DNA of 64,000 bases from Rhodococcoides corynebacterioides (GTDB taxonomy: Bacteria; Actinomycetota; Actinomycetes; Mycobacteriales; Mycobacteriaceae): NCBI RefSeq assembly GCF_019834675.1, contig NZ_JABUBU010000001.1, positions 372,001 to 436,000 of the forward strand, written 5' to 3'. Under the pieces are notes generated by a model, which was not told the origin of the DNA, made no database searches, and was given only the letters and a program-made list of their open reading frames with translations. Position numbers and translations under genes: made by a program. Below are positions 17,797 to 25,605 of the stretch, piece after piece (the first letter of the stretch is position 1; each line of letters opens with the position of its first letter).

Positions 17797-18697
17797 ACAT
17801 CCCGGCGGCGACGGTGGGTTGACGGACGGTCGGGGCCCGCCGGGCGACGTCGTCCTGGCGGTCGAAGAGAACCGACGTCAATCCGTACACCGTGTCCTCG
17901 GCCAGGCTCGGCGCGGCGACCAGGTAGGTCTTGATGCTCACCGTCGTCGCGTCCGTGGGCAGGCCGTAGGGGCCGCGGGGGAGCGGGCCGGTGACGTAGC
18001 TCGGTCCCCACCGCTCCACCAACGGATCGACGAGCCCACCGATGTCCAACGCGCGCAACGGTACTCGGGTGCCGAGCTCGACGAGGGTGCGGACGGGGAA
18101 GCCGCTGACGAACGCCACGGCGTCGGCGGTGCCGGCCGCCAGGTCCGCCGCGGCGTCGCTGAGGGAGCGGGGAACGTAGCGGACGTCGTCGGGGCCGAGG
18201 CCCGCCGCCTCGAGGCATCGCGCCACGGCCAGCCGGGTGCCCGATCGCGCCTCTCCGCCGACGATTCGGCGGCCGGCCAGATCCGCCGGCGTGCGGACCG
18301 GGGAGTCCCGCCGCACCAGGATCTGCAGGAAACTGTCGTACAGGCGCGCCACGGCGACGATCGGCATCGGCTCGGTGAACGGATCCGTCCCGGCCACGGC
18401 CGACGTGGCGGTGTCACCCAGACAGAACCCGACGTCCGCGGCCCCGGTCAGCACGTCGTCGACGTTGGCCACCGATCCGGCAGTGGTCACCACTGACGTC
18501 GTCAGGGACGGCATGGCCGTGCGGGCTTCCTCCGCGAGTGCCCGTCCGTACTCGTCGAACACGGCACCGGGGTTGCCGGCCGCGATGCGCAGGGTTCCGG
18601 ACGCCGACTGCCAGGGCGCGGCGGACGCGCAGCCGGAGAGGGCGGCGGCAGCGACCGCGCCGACGCCCGCGCGGAGGAACTGCCTGCGATCGACCAT
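17723..18697 (-). CDS. TAXI-family substrate-binding lipoprotein (TRAP-type), orphan
   Basis: A 324-residue protein with a Tat-type signal (DRRQFLRAG) ending in the lipobox LSGC, with Cys23 as lipidation site. The family motifs LRIAAGNPGAVFDEYGRALAEE and GEARSGTRLAVARCLEAAGL match the TAXI solute receptors. TAXI proteins normally deliver substrate to a fused TRAP membrane protein, but none is nearby. With a TctDE-like two-component pair and an MHS transporter next door, it may present a ligand to the sensor kinase instead of feeding a TRAP transporter. Start ATG 18697; it overlaps the kinase gene tail-to-tail by 74 bases. Confidence 0.85.
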   Translation of the reverse strand: MVDRRQFLRAGVGAVAAAALSGCASAAPWQSASGTLRIAAGNPGAVFDEYGRALAEEARTAMPSLTTSVVTTAGSVANVDDVLTGAADVGFCLGDTATSAVAGTDPFTEPMPIVAVARLYDSFLQILVRRDSPVRTPADLAGRRIVGGEARSGTRLAVARCLEAAGLGPDDVRYVPRSLSDAAADLAAGTADAVAFVSGFPVRTLVELGTRVPLRALDIGGLVDPLVERWGPSYVTGPLPRGPYGLPTDATTVSIKTYLVAAPSLAEDTVYGLTSVLFDRQDDVARRAPTVRQPTVAAGMFTAPVPLHPGSLRWFRDRDARGGS

Positions 18698-18814
18698 CGC
18701 GTCGGAGTCTAGGACCGGGCCGCGACGCCGTGGGCCGGAGTGCCCGGCGGATAGTTCGCGGCCCGGCGGGGTACCCGGTCCCGTCCGATCAGGGTGAGAT
18801 GAGGAGCGAGCACT

Positions 18815-19054
18815 GTGACCACCCGGAAGTCCGCGCTGTACGTCCTCGCGCTGTTCGTCGCGTTGGCCGTGTTCTGGGCCGCGGTCAGCGCGCGCCTGGA
18901 CGACGCGCATCCGGTGCGCACCATGTTCGTGGTCGGCGGCGCGGTCCTCGCGTTCGGCGTGCTGCTGGTCGGCTCGGCGACGGCGATGAAGGTGCGCCGC
19001 CTGCGGGCTCGGCGGCGCGAGAGCAACGAGGTCACCGCGTCCGGTCGGGTGTGA
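18815..19054 (+). CDS. Small two-helix membrane protein
   Basis: A 79-residue protein with hydrophobic helices at about 7-25 and 35-57 and a basic tail (KVRRLRARRR). The start is GTG 18815 with GAGGAG at 18803-18808. Its last 23 bases overlap the 3' end of the convergent molybdoenzyme gene. The frame is well placed, but no family is recognised. Confidence 0.6.
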   Translation: MTTRKSALYVLALFVALAVFWAAVSARLDDAHPVRTMFVVGGAVLAFGVLLVGSATAMKVRRLRARRRESNEVTASGRV

Positions 19055-21425
19055 CCGCGCCCGGCGGAGGCGTATCGACGACCCGCACGCGCGCCACCCC
19101 GGTCTTGAACTGCGGTTGCTTGGACACCGAATCCCACGTGGTGGGCGTCAGCTCGTTCGCGGCCCGGCGGATGTCGGGGTTCGCGCCGGTGCCGTCGGTG
19201 TTCCGACGACCGATGTCCCAGTAGCCGTAGTGGAACGGCAGGAAGAGCACACCGGGCCGAATGTCGGTGCGCCGCATCCGGGCGGTGACGGCGCCCCGCG
19301 GTGACGACACCTCCAGCATCGTGCCCTCGGGAATACCCAGCCGGACCGCGTCGTCGCCGTTCATCTCGACCCACACCTCCGGGGCCGCCCGGTTCAGTTC
19401 CGGCGCGCGGCCGGTCTTCGTGCGGGTGTGGAAGTGGTAGATCGTGCGACCGGTGATCAGGTGGAACGGGTGCTCGGCGTCCGGGGTCTCCACGGCCGGC
19501 ACGTACCGCACCGCCCGCAGGAGGGCGCGTCCGTCGGGGTCGTGATCGCGATAACGCGCAGGGTCGATCGGGTCGCCCGAGATCAGGTCCTTCCCGTAGG
19601 TCTCGCACGTGTCCGCCGCCGTCGGGAACACCGCGTCGGTGTAGAGGCGCTCGGTGCCGCCGGGCCGGTCCAGGGTCGCGGGCCATTGGATTCCGCTACC
19701 GCCGCGCAGCGCGTCGTGGCTCAGACCGGTGTAATCGCACGGCCGGCCGGCCGTGGCGCGGGTCCATGCGGCGAACGCCGACTCGGGGTCCGTCCACGGG
19801 ATCAACGGCGCACCGTCGCGATCGCGAAAATTCATGCGGCGGGTGAAGTCCAGGAAGATGTCGAGGTCCGCCCGCGCCTCACCCGGAGGCTCGACGGCCT
19901 TGTCGGACAGATGCACCGTGCGATCGGCGTTGGTGAACGCACCCGTCTTCTCGCCCCACGCGGCGGCGGGGAGGACCACGTCCGCCAGAGCCGCCGTCTC
20001 GGTGAGGAACATGTCCTGCACGACGACCGTCAGTTCCTCGCGGCCGAGGATCCGTCGGATGCGAGCGAGCTCGGGAAGCGACACCGCCGGGTTGGTGGCG
20101 CTGATCCACAGCAGGCCGAGATCCCCCTGCTCGGCGAGACGGAAGATCTCCATCGCGTGGGTCGGCGGGCCGTCGTGCGTCAGGAAGTCCTGCTCGACGT
20201 TCCACAACTCCGCGAGTTCCGCGACGTGGTCGGGATTGGCCCAGTTCCGGAACCCGGCCAGGTCGCCGTTGGCCCCGCATTCCCGCGTGTTCTGAGCCGT
20301 GGGTTGGCCGTTCATCTGCAGCAGCCCGCACCCGGGTCGGCCGATCATCCCGCGGAGCAGGTGCAGGTTGTTCACCTGCACGGCCGAGGCCGTCGCCTGG
20401 TTCGACTGATAGAACCCCTGCAGCACCGTCGACAGCAGAGCCTCCGCGGTGCCGACCAGCCTCGCGGCCCGGCGGACGTCGTCGGGGTCGAGTCCGCACG
20501 TGGCCGCGACGGTGTCGACCGTCCAGGGTTCCACCGTGCGGCGAAGTTCGTCGAACCCGACGGTGCGCTCGTCGACGAACTTCTCGTCGATCCACCCCTG
20601 CGTGATCACCTCGCGGAGCAGGCCGTTCATCAACGCGAGGTTGGTTCCCGGCCGCGGGGCCAGATGGACGGTGGCGCGGCGGGCGACCGGCGTCGCGCGA
20701 GGATCGACGCACAGCACCGCCGGGGGAGTGGGGCCGTCGAGCCGATCCAGGATGCGTGACCACAGCACCGATTGCGTTTCGGCGACGTTGTGCCCGAACA
20801 GGGCGATCGCGGTGGCGTGATCGACGTCGGTGTAGGACCCCGGCTGACCGTCGCTGCCGAACGATTCCTTCAGCGCCTCCGCCGCCGTCGCGGTGCACAG
20901 CCGCGTGTTGCCGTCCAGATGGTTCGTACCGACACCGCCGCGTGCCATCACCCCCAGCGTGTAGTACTCCTCGAGGAAGAGTTGGCCGCTGGTGTAGAAG
21001 CCGATGGATCCCGGTCCTCGGGTGTCCAGGAGGGTGCGCGTGCGACCGACGACGCGGGCCATCGCCGTGTCCCAGTCGGTCGGAACGAGGTCGCCGTCCA
21101 CGCGGATCAGCGGTCGGGTGAGACGGTCCGGTGAGGCGTTGGCCTGCCACCCGTACAGGTCTTTCGGGCCCAGCCGTCCACGGTTGACGCGGTCGACGGC
21201 GCGTCCGCGGACGCCGACGATGCGCCCGTCGCGAACGGCGATGTCCATCGCGTCACCGTTGGAATGCAGGACGGACGCCGACTGCACCCAGCGCTCGACG
21301 TCGTCCTCGGTGACCCCGTCGGCCAGCACGGTGTCCACCCGCGTCGGCCAGACGGTGCCGCGAGCGAACGGGGTTCGCGCGCCCCAGGGTTCGGCGATGC
21401 GGTCGACAGACTCGGCGGTGCTCAT
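19032..21425 (-). CDS. Assimilatory nitrate reductase-like molybdopterin oxidoreductase lacking the Fe-S ligands
   Basis: A 797-residue MopB-superfamily enzyme. The middle (NQATASAVQVNNLHLLRGMIGRPGCG, then GQPTAQNTRECG) and the C-terminal molydopterin-dinucleotide domain (HLITGRTIYHFHTRTKTGR) place it with NasA/NarB nitrate reductases and formate dehydrogenases. Cys177 in NTRLCTATAAE is the expected Mo ligand. The N-terminal [4Fe-4S] motif is missing: where CxxCxxGC is expected the sequence reads SASVLHSNGDAMD, and GRLCPK is replaced by GRLGPK (about residues 50-85). No extra Fe-S domain is fused. Start ATG 21425. Electron donor and substrate are unknown. A TetR gene lies 33 bases upstream on the same strand. 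Confidence 0.85.
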   Translation of the reverse strand: MSTAESVDRIAEPWGARTPFARGTVWPTRVDTVLADGVTEDDVERWVQSASVLHSNGDAMDIAVRDGRIVGVRGRAVDRVNRGRLGPKDLYGWQANASPDRLTRPLIRVDGDLVPTDWDTAMARVVGRTRTLLDTRGPGSIGFYTSGQLFLEEYYTLGVMARGGVGTNHLDGNTRLCTATAAEALKESFGSDGQPGSYTDVDHATAIALFGHNVAETQSVLWSRILDRLDGPTPPAVLCVDPRATPVARRATVHLAPRPGTNLALMNGLLREVITQGWIDEKFVDERTVGFDELRRTVEPWTVDTVAATCGLDPDDVRRAARLVGTAEALLSTVLQGFYQSNQATASAVQVNNLHLLRGMIGRPGCGLLQMNGQPTAQNTRECGANGDLAGFRNWANPDHVAELAELWNVEQDFLTHDGPPTHAMEIFRLAEQGDLGLLWISATNPAVSLPELARIRRILGREELTVVVQDMFLTETAALADVVLPAAAWGEKTGAFTNADRTVHLSDKAVEPPGEARADLDIFLDFTRRMNFRDRDGAPLIPWTDPESAFAAWTRATAGRPCDYTGLSHDALRGGSGIQWPATLDRPGGTERLYTDAVFPTAADTCETYGKDLISGDPIDPARYRDHDPDGRALLRAVRYVPAVETPDAEHPFHLITGRTIYHFHTRTKTGRAPELNRAAPEVWVEMNGDDAVRLGIPEGTMLEVSSPRGAVTARMRRTDIRPGVLFLPFHYGYWDIGRRNTDGTGANPDIRRAANELTPTTWDSVSKQPQFKTGVARVRVVDTPPPGAVTPDRTR

Positions 21426-21458
21426 GGAGCGCCGGTACCCCCGCAGCGTGGTGAACAA

Positions 21459-22106
21459 TCAGACCGGTGATCGGCCTTCGTCCGGTACGTCGGGAAGGTC
21501 GGAAACGAGGCGTCGGAGATCTGCGGTGGCGGACGCGTACAGGGCGACGGGGTCGGCGGCGGCGCCGTCCCGGCCCCCGTCGACCGCTTCGGCCCAGGCG
21601 TCGTACGCCACGCGCGCGGTGCTGCCGGCGACCTCGACGAGCACCCGTGCGTAGCCCCGGGACGCGGAGTCGCCGAGGATCTCCGCGACCCGGTCGGTCA
21701 GTCGACACATCGCCATCGCGTCGGCGGCGTAGGCGGCGGATCGCAGGTGGGCGTCGTCGGCGAGCAGTCGCCGCACACGCATCAGCCGCGCCCGCACGTC
21801 GGCCGACTCGGCTGCGAGTCGGCCGAAGGACCGTCGGAAGAGGTTCTCGAGCGCGGGGAGGGTGACGTCCTCGGGCGCGGCGTCGGCGAGCCATCGGTCG
21901 AGATCGGCCTCGAAGAGGGAATCGCCGTGCAGCACCGACTCCTCCTTGGTGGCGTAGTGCCGGAAGAAGGTACTCGGCGAGACGCCGGCCTCCCGCGCGA
22001 TGTCGTCGACCGTGGTCGCCGAGAACCCGCGCTGCTCGACCAGGGTCAGGGCGGCGTCGGTGATCTCGACGCGCGTCGCCTCGCGTCGTCGTTCACGTAG
22101 GTCCAT
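21459..22106 (-). CDS. TetR-family repressor of the divergent DHA2 efflux pump
   Basis: A 215-residue TetR protein. The helix-turn-helix is ITDAALTLVEQRGFSATTVDDIAREAGVSPSTFFRHYATKEE; the C-terminal ligand domain is all-helical. The start is ATG 22106. It is divergent from the DHA2 transporter, with a perfect palindrome over the transporter promoter, the standard repressor/efflux layout. It is also 33 bases upstream of the molybdoenzyme gene on the same strand, so the two may share a transcript. Confidence 0.9.
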   Translation of the reverse strand: MDLRERRREATRVEITDAALTLVEQRGFSATTVDDIAREAGVSPSTFFRHYATKEESVLHGDSLFEADLDRWLADAAPEDVTLPALENLFRRSFGRLAAESADVRARLMRVRRLLADDAHLRSAAYAADAMAMCRLTDRVAEILGDSASRGYARVLVEVAGSTARVAYDAWAEAVDGGRDGAAADPVALYASATADLRRLVSDLPDVPDEGRSPV

Positions 22107-22168
22107 CGTCGCTCCTCGTCGAGTCGGTGCCGTCGTCCCGGGTCCATCACAGGGTTGTTCGTGTCACT

Positions 22169-22184
22169 TTGACAGTCACTGTCA
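22169..22184 (+). promoter_or_regulatory. TTGACA -35 box overlapped by a perfect TetR-type palindrome
   Basis: TTGACA at 22169-22174 overlaps TGACAGT-C-ACTGTCA at 22170-22184, a perfect 7-base inverted repeat. A repressor here would cover the -35 element of the DHA2 gene. The -10 element is not clear (CAGACT or GACTAT near 22193-22200). The site lies 64 bases from the TetR start codon. It implies that ATG 22184 is inside the promoter and is not the transporter's start. Confidence 0.7.
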
Positions 22185-22258
22185 TGCAGGAGCAGACTAT
22201 CACCGAGAGTCGCGGCCCACGAGGATCGCGGCTCGACGACCGTGAGAGGGGACAGCCC

Positions 22259-23839
22259 GTGACGACCACCGGGAACACGACCACGCCGACCGGCGGCGCG
22301 CCCGACAAGGGAGCACTGGATGGGGGAGCTGCGGACGGGGGAGCTGCGGACCGGCTGGCGCCCGGCAGCGCGATGCTCATCGGTGTCCTGGTGGTCGCGG
22401 CCTTCGTCATGATCCTCAACGAGACGATCATGAGCGTCGCGCTGCCGACGCTGATGACCGAACTGTCGATCGGGGCGTCGACGGCGCAGTGGCTCACCAC
22501 CGCCTTCCTGCTGACGATGGCCGTGGTCATTCCCACCACCGGGTTCCTGTTCCAGCGCTTCACGGTGCGGCAGGTGTTCACGGCGGCGATGACGTCGTTC
22601 GTCGTCGGCACGCTCCTCGCCGCGCTGGCGCCGGGCTTCGAGGTCCTGCTCGCCGCGCGGGTGATCCAGGCGGCCGGCACGGCGATCATGTTGCCGCTGT
22701 TGATGACCACGGTCCTGTCGCTGGTTCCGGAATCGCGTCGCGGCCGCATGATGGGTGTCATCTCCATCGTGATCGCCGTGGCGCCCGCCGTGGGCCCCAC
22801 CATCTCCGGCGTCGTGCTCGACGCGCTGGGGTGGCGATGGATGTTCTGGCTGGTCCTCCCGATCGCGGTGGCCGCGACCGGTCTCGGTATCGCGTTGGTG
22901 CGCAACGTGACCGAGACTCGACGCGTTCCGCTCGACGTGGTGTCGGTGGTCGCGTCGGTGTTCGCCTTCGGCGGCATCGTCTACGGACTGAGCAGCATCG
23001 GGCACTCGGCCGAGGGCGCCGCCGTTCCCGTGTGGATTCCGCTGACCGTGGGTGTGGTCGCGCTGGTGTTCTTCGTCCTCCGCCAGCGCCGCCGGCAGGA
23101 CGCGGGGACCGCGCTGCTGGACCTGCGCCCGTTCGCGACGCCGGCGTTCTCGGTGGGGCTCGGCATGATCGCCATCTCGATGATGGCGCTCTTCGGTGCG
23201 CTGATCCTGCTCCCGATGTACCTGCAGAACGTCCTGGGTCTCGACACCCTCGCCACGGGCCTGACCCTGCTGCCGGGCGGGCTCGTCATGGGACTGCTCG
23301 CGCCGTTCGTCGGCCGCGCGTTCGACCGGGTCGGACCGCGCCCGCTGGTGATCCCGGGATCCCTGGTGGTGTCCGCCGCGCTGTGGTCGATGACGAGCCT
23401 CGACGCGCAGTCCGGGCAGAGCACGGTGATCGGCATCCACGTGCTGATGTCCGTCGGGCTCTCGATGATGATGACCCCGCTCATGACGTCGTCGCTGGGA
23501 TCCGTTCCGCCGCGGTTCTACTCGCACGGCAGCGCGATCTTCTCGACCGTGCAGCAGCTCGCCGGCGCCGCCGGCACCGCACTGTTCGTCACCGTCATGT
23601 CGACGACGGCGACAGCGCGGGCCACCGACGGAGCCGACGCCGTCGCCGCGTCGGAGGCCGGCGTGCACACCGCGTTCCTGTTCGGCGGGGTCGTGTCTCT
23701 GGTCGCCGTGGCCGCGTCGTTCTTCGTCGGACGCCGGCCGGCGCAGTCTCACGTCGTGGGGTCGGGTGCCGACACGGCCTCCGGTGTCGACGTCGGCATC
23801 GACGGCAGCTCGACGACGTCGGCCGGCTCGACTCGCTGA
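22259..23839 (+). CDS. DHA2-family multidrug efflux transporter (14 helices)
   Basis: A 526-residue major facilitator of the EmrB/QacA type with about 14 helices. Motif C occurs in IAVAPAVGPTISGVVLDALGWRWMFWL, the DHA2 N-terminal motif in LNETIMSVALPTLMTELSI, and QWLTTAFLLTMAVVIPTTGFL is also typical. The start is GTG 22259 with GAGAGGGGA just upstream; a longer version from ATG 22184 would start inside the -35/operator region. A Gly/Ala/Asp repeat follows the start (a 15-base unit twice). The gene is divergent from its probable TetR repressor. Confidence 0.88.
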   Translation: MTTTGNTTTPTGGAPDKGALDGGAADGGAADRLAPGSAMLIGVLVVAAFVMILNETIMSVALPTLMTELSIGASTAQWLTTAFLLTMAVVIPTTGFLFQRFTVRQVFTAAMTSFVVGTLLAALAPGFEVLLAARVIQAAGTAIMLPLLMTTVLSLVPESRRGRMMGVISIVIAVAPAVGPTISGVVLDALGWRWMFWLVLPIAVAATGLGIALVRNVTETRRVPLDVVSVVASVFAFGGIVYGLSSIGHSAEGAAVPVWIPLTVGVVALVFFVLRQRRRQDAGTALLDLRPFATPAFSVGLGMIAISMMALFGALILLPMYLQNVLGLDTLATGLTLLPGGLVMGLLAPFVGRAFDRVGPRPLVIPGSLVVSAALWSMTSLDAQSGQSTVIGIHVLMSVGLSMMMTPLMTSSLGSVPPRFYSHGSAIFSTVQQLAGAAGTALFVTVMSTTATARATDGADAVAASEAGVHTAFLFGGVVSLVAVAASFFVGRRPAQSHVVGSGADTASGVDVGIDGSSTTSAGSTR

Positions 23840-23928
23840 GCGAGGTGGGCTCGTCGGCGAGCCCGGACGTGCCGGTTGCGTTCGGCGTGGTGCTCGGCGA
23901 GATACAGCTCGGGTGGCAGGTAGGTCAT
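23749..23928 (-). CDS. Small basic protein of unknown function, overlapping the DHA2 gene end
   Basis: A 59-residue frame starting at ATG 23928 with GGAGGTG five bases upstream, a textbook ribosome site. The N-terminal part (MTYLPPELYLAEHHAERN, then RARRRAHLAQRV) resembles the small actinobacterial proteins that begin with a Pro-Glu-Leu helix and an Arg-rich stretch. The last 91 bases lie antisense to the end of the DHA2 gene. The good ribosome site and recognisable N-terminus support it; the composition of the C-terminal half does not. Confidence 0.45.
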   Translation of the reverse strand: MTYLPPELYLAEHHAERNRHVRARRRAHLAQRVEPADVVELPSMPTSTPEAVSAPDPTT

Positions 23929-24160
23929 GCCGGCACCTCCGTTCTGCGAAAGTCGTTGCGGTACAGGCCCGTTCTGTGGGCCCGATGTGCGTACGAGAAC
24001 GATGCTGACAGATCGGGCGTGCTCGGCGCATCCGAATAAATCCGTCGCCGACGCTCGCGAGGGTGCAGCGGACCCCCTCTTCCGGGGGTAGTGGGGTATG
24101 GCGTGGCTCACATACCGTCCTGACCACTTCGCCCGTTCCGTCCCCTCGAGCAGGAGCACC

Positions 24161-25504
24161 ATGACCACAGTGTCACCCGACGACGCCACCGCGCGTTCGG
24201 TCACGCCGCCCACCACCCCGCCGACGACCAGCGTCCGCAAGGTGGCCGTGGCCAGCGGCATCGGCACCACGATCGAGTTCTACGACTTCTTCATCTACGG
24301 CACCGCGGCCGCCCTGGTGTTCCCGACGGTCTTCTTCCCGGCTCTCGGAGCCACCGCCGGCACCGTGGCGTCCTTCGCCACGTTCGCCGTCGCCTTCATC
24401 GCGCGTCCCGCGGGTGCGGTGCTGTTCGGTCACTTCGGCGACCGGATCGGACGCAAGCGCACGCTCATCTCGACGCTGCTGTTGATGGGTGTCTCGACGT
24501 TCGTCATCGGCCTGCTGCCCGGTGCCGAGACCATCGGCGTCGCCGCCCCGATCATCCTGGTGCTCCTGCGATTCGGCCAGGGCTTCGCCGTCGGCGGCGA
24601 GTGGGCCGGTGCCACCCTGCTCACCGCGGAATACGCCCCGGCGAAACGTCGCGGCTTCTACGCGATGTTCCCGCAGCTCGGACCGTCCGCAGCCTTCATC
24701 CTTTCCAGCGCGACCTTCCTGGTCACCGGCGCCGTGTTCGGCGACACCAACGAGACGTTCCTGAACTACGGCTGGCGAATCCCGTTCCTGTTCAGCGCCG
24801 TTCTGGTGCTCATCGGCCTCTACATGCGCCTCGCGATCGAAGAGACCCCCGTGTTCCGCGAGGCCGCGGCTGAGGCGCCCGCCGCCGCCGCGACGCGTCT
24901 GCCGGTGCTGGACGCGTGGCACGTGCAGAAGCGCGAGGTCCTGTTCGCCGCCGGCGCTCTGGCGTCCCTGTTCTCGCTGTTCTACATGGGCACTGCGTAC
25001 CTCACGAGCTACGGCACCAAGACCCTCGGCTTCGATCGGCCGTTCGTCCTGATCACCGGCATCGTCGGCGCCGTGGTCTTCGGTATCGCCATCGCCCTCT
25101 CCGCGGCGTACTCCGACCGGGTGGGACGACGGCGCGTCATCCTGATCTCCTGCGTGGTCGCGGTTCCGTGGACGCTGGCCCTGTTCCCGATCCTCGACAC
25201 CGGGTCCGCCGGACTCTACGTCCTGGCCATGTGCGTGACGTTGACGATCTTCGGTATCGCCTACGGGCCCACCGGCGCTCTGTTGCCCGAGCTGTTCCAG
25301 ACCCGATTCCGGTACACCGGTGCGGGATTGGGCTACAACCTGGCCGGTGTCCTCGGCGGCGCGATCCCGCCGTTGCTGGCCGCCCCGTTGACCGCTGCCT
25401 ACGGCAGCATGGCGGTCGGCGTGATGCTGGCGGCGCTCTCCGTGCTCAGCATCGGCTGCACCCTGAAGCTGACCGAGACGAAGGACGTCAGCATGCGGGC
25501 CTGA
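24161..25504 (+). CDS. MHS-family proton symporter (ShiA/ProP-like)
   Basis: A 447-residue, 12-helix transporter. Family motifs are GIGTTIEFYDFFIYGTAAAL in helix 1, RPAGAVLFGHFGDRIGRKRTL in loop 2-3, FGQGFAVGGEWAGATLLTAEYAP in helices 4-5, and SDRVGRRRVI in loop 8-9. It differs clearly from the MHS protein at 14314-15651, and its GGEWxGAxLLxxEYAP motif fits the shikimate/unknown-substrate branch. The start is ATG 24161 with AGGAG upstream. It stands alone and ends at a strong terminator. Confidence 0.88.
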   Translation: MTTVSPDDATARSVTPPTTPPTTSVRKVAVASGIGTTIEFYDFFIYGTAAALVFPTVFFPALGATAGTVASFATFAVAFIARPAGAVLFGHFGDRIGRKRTLISTLLLMGVSTFVIGLLPGAETIGVAAPIILVLLRFGQGFAVGGEWAGATLLTAEYAPAKRRGFYAMFPQLGPSAAFILSSATFLVTGAVFGDTNETFLNYGWRIPFLFSAVLVLIGLYMRLAIEETPVFREAAAEAPAAAATRLPVLDAWHVQKREVLFAAGALASLFSLFYMGTAYLTSYGTKTLGFDRPFVLITGIVGAVVFGIAIALSAAYSDRVGRRRVILISCVVAVPWTLALFPILDTGSAGLYVLAMCVTLTIFGIAYGPTGALLPELFQTRFRYTGAGLGYNLAGVLGGAIPPLLAAPLTAAYGSMAVGVMLAALSVLSIGCTLKLTETKDVSMRA

Positions 25505-25540
25505 TCGACGGTCCGCACGACCCCCGACGCACGACTCTCG

Positions 25541-25567
25541 CCCCCGAGCCGGGTTCCGGTTCGGGGG
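25541..25567. terminator. Terminator between the MHS gene and the convergent HNH gene
   Basis: CCCCCGAGCCGG pairs with CCGGTTCGGGGG around a 3-base loop, with one G-U wobble. It lies 37 bases after the MHS stop and 39 bases before the end of the convergent HNH gene, and is followed by TTCGTCG. Confidence 0.8.
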
Positions 25568-25605
25568 TTCGTCGTGTTCGGTTGTGGTGGTGGGGTTTTC
25601 GGCGG

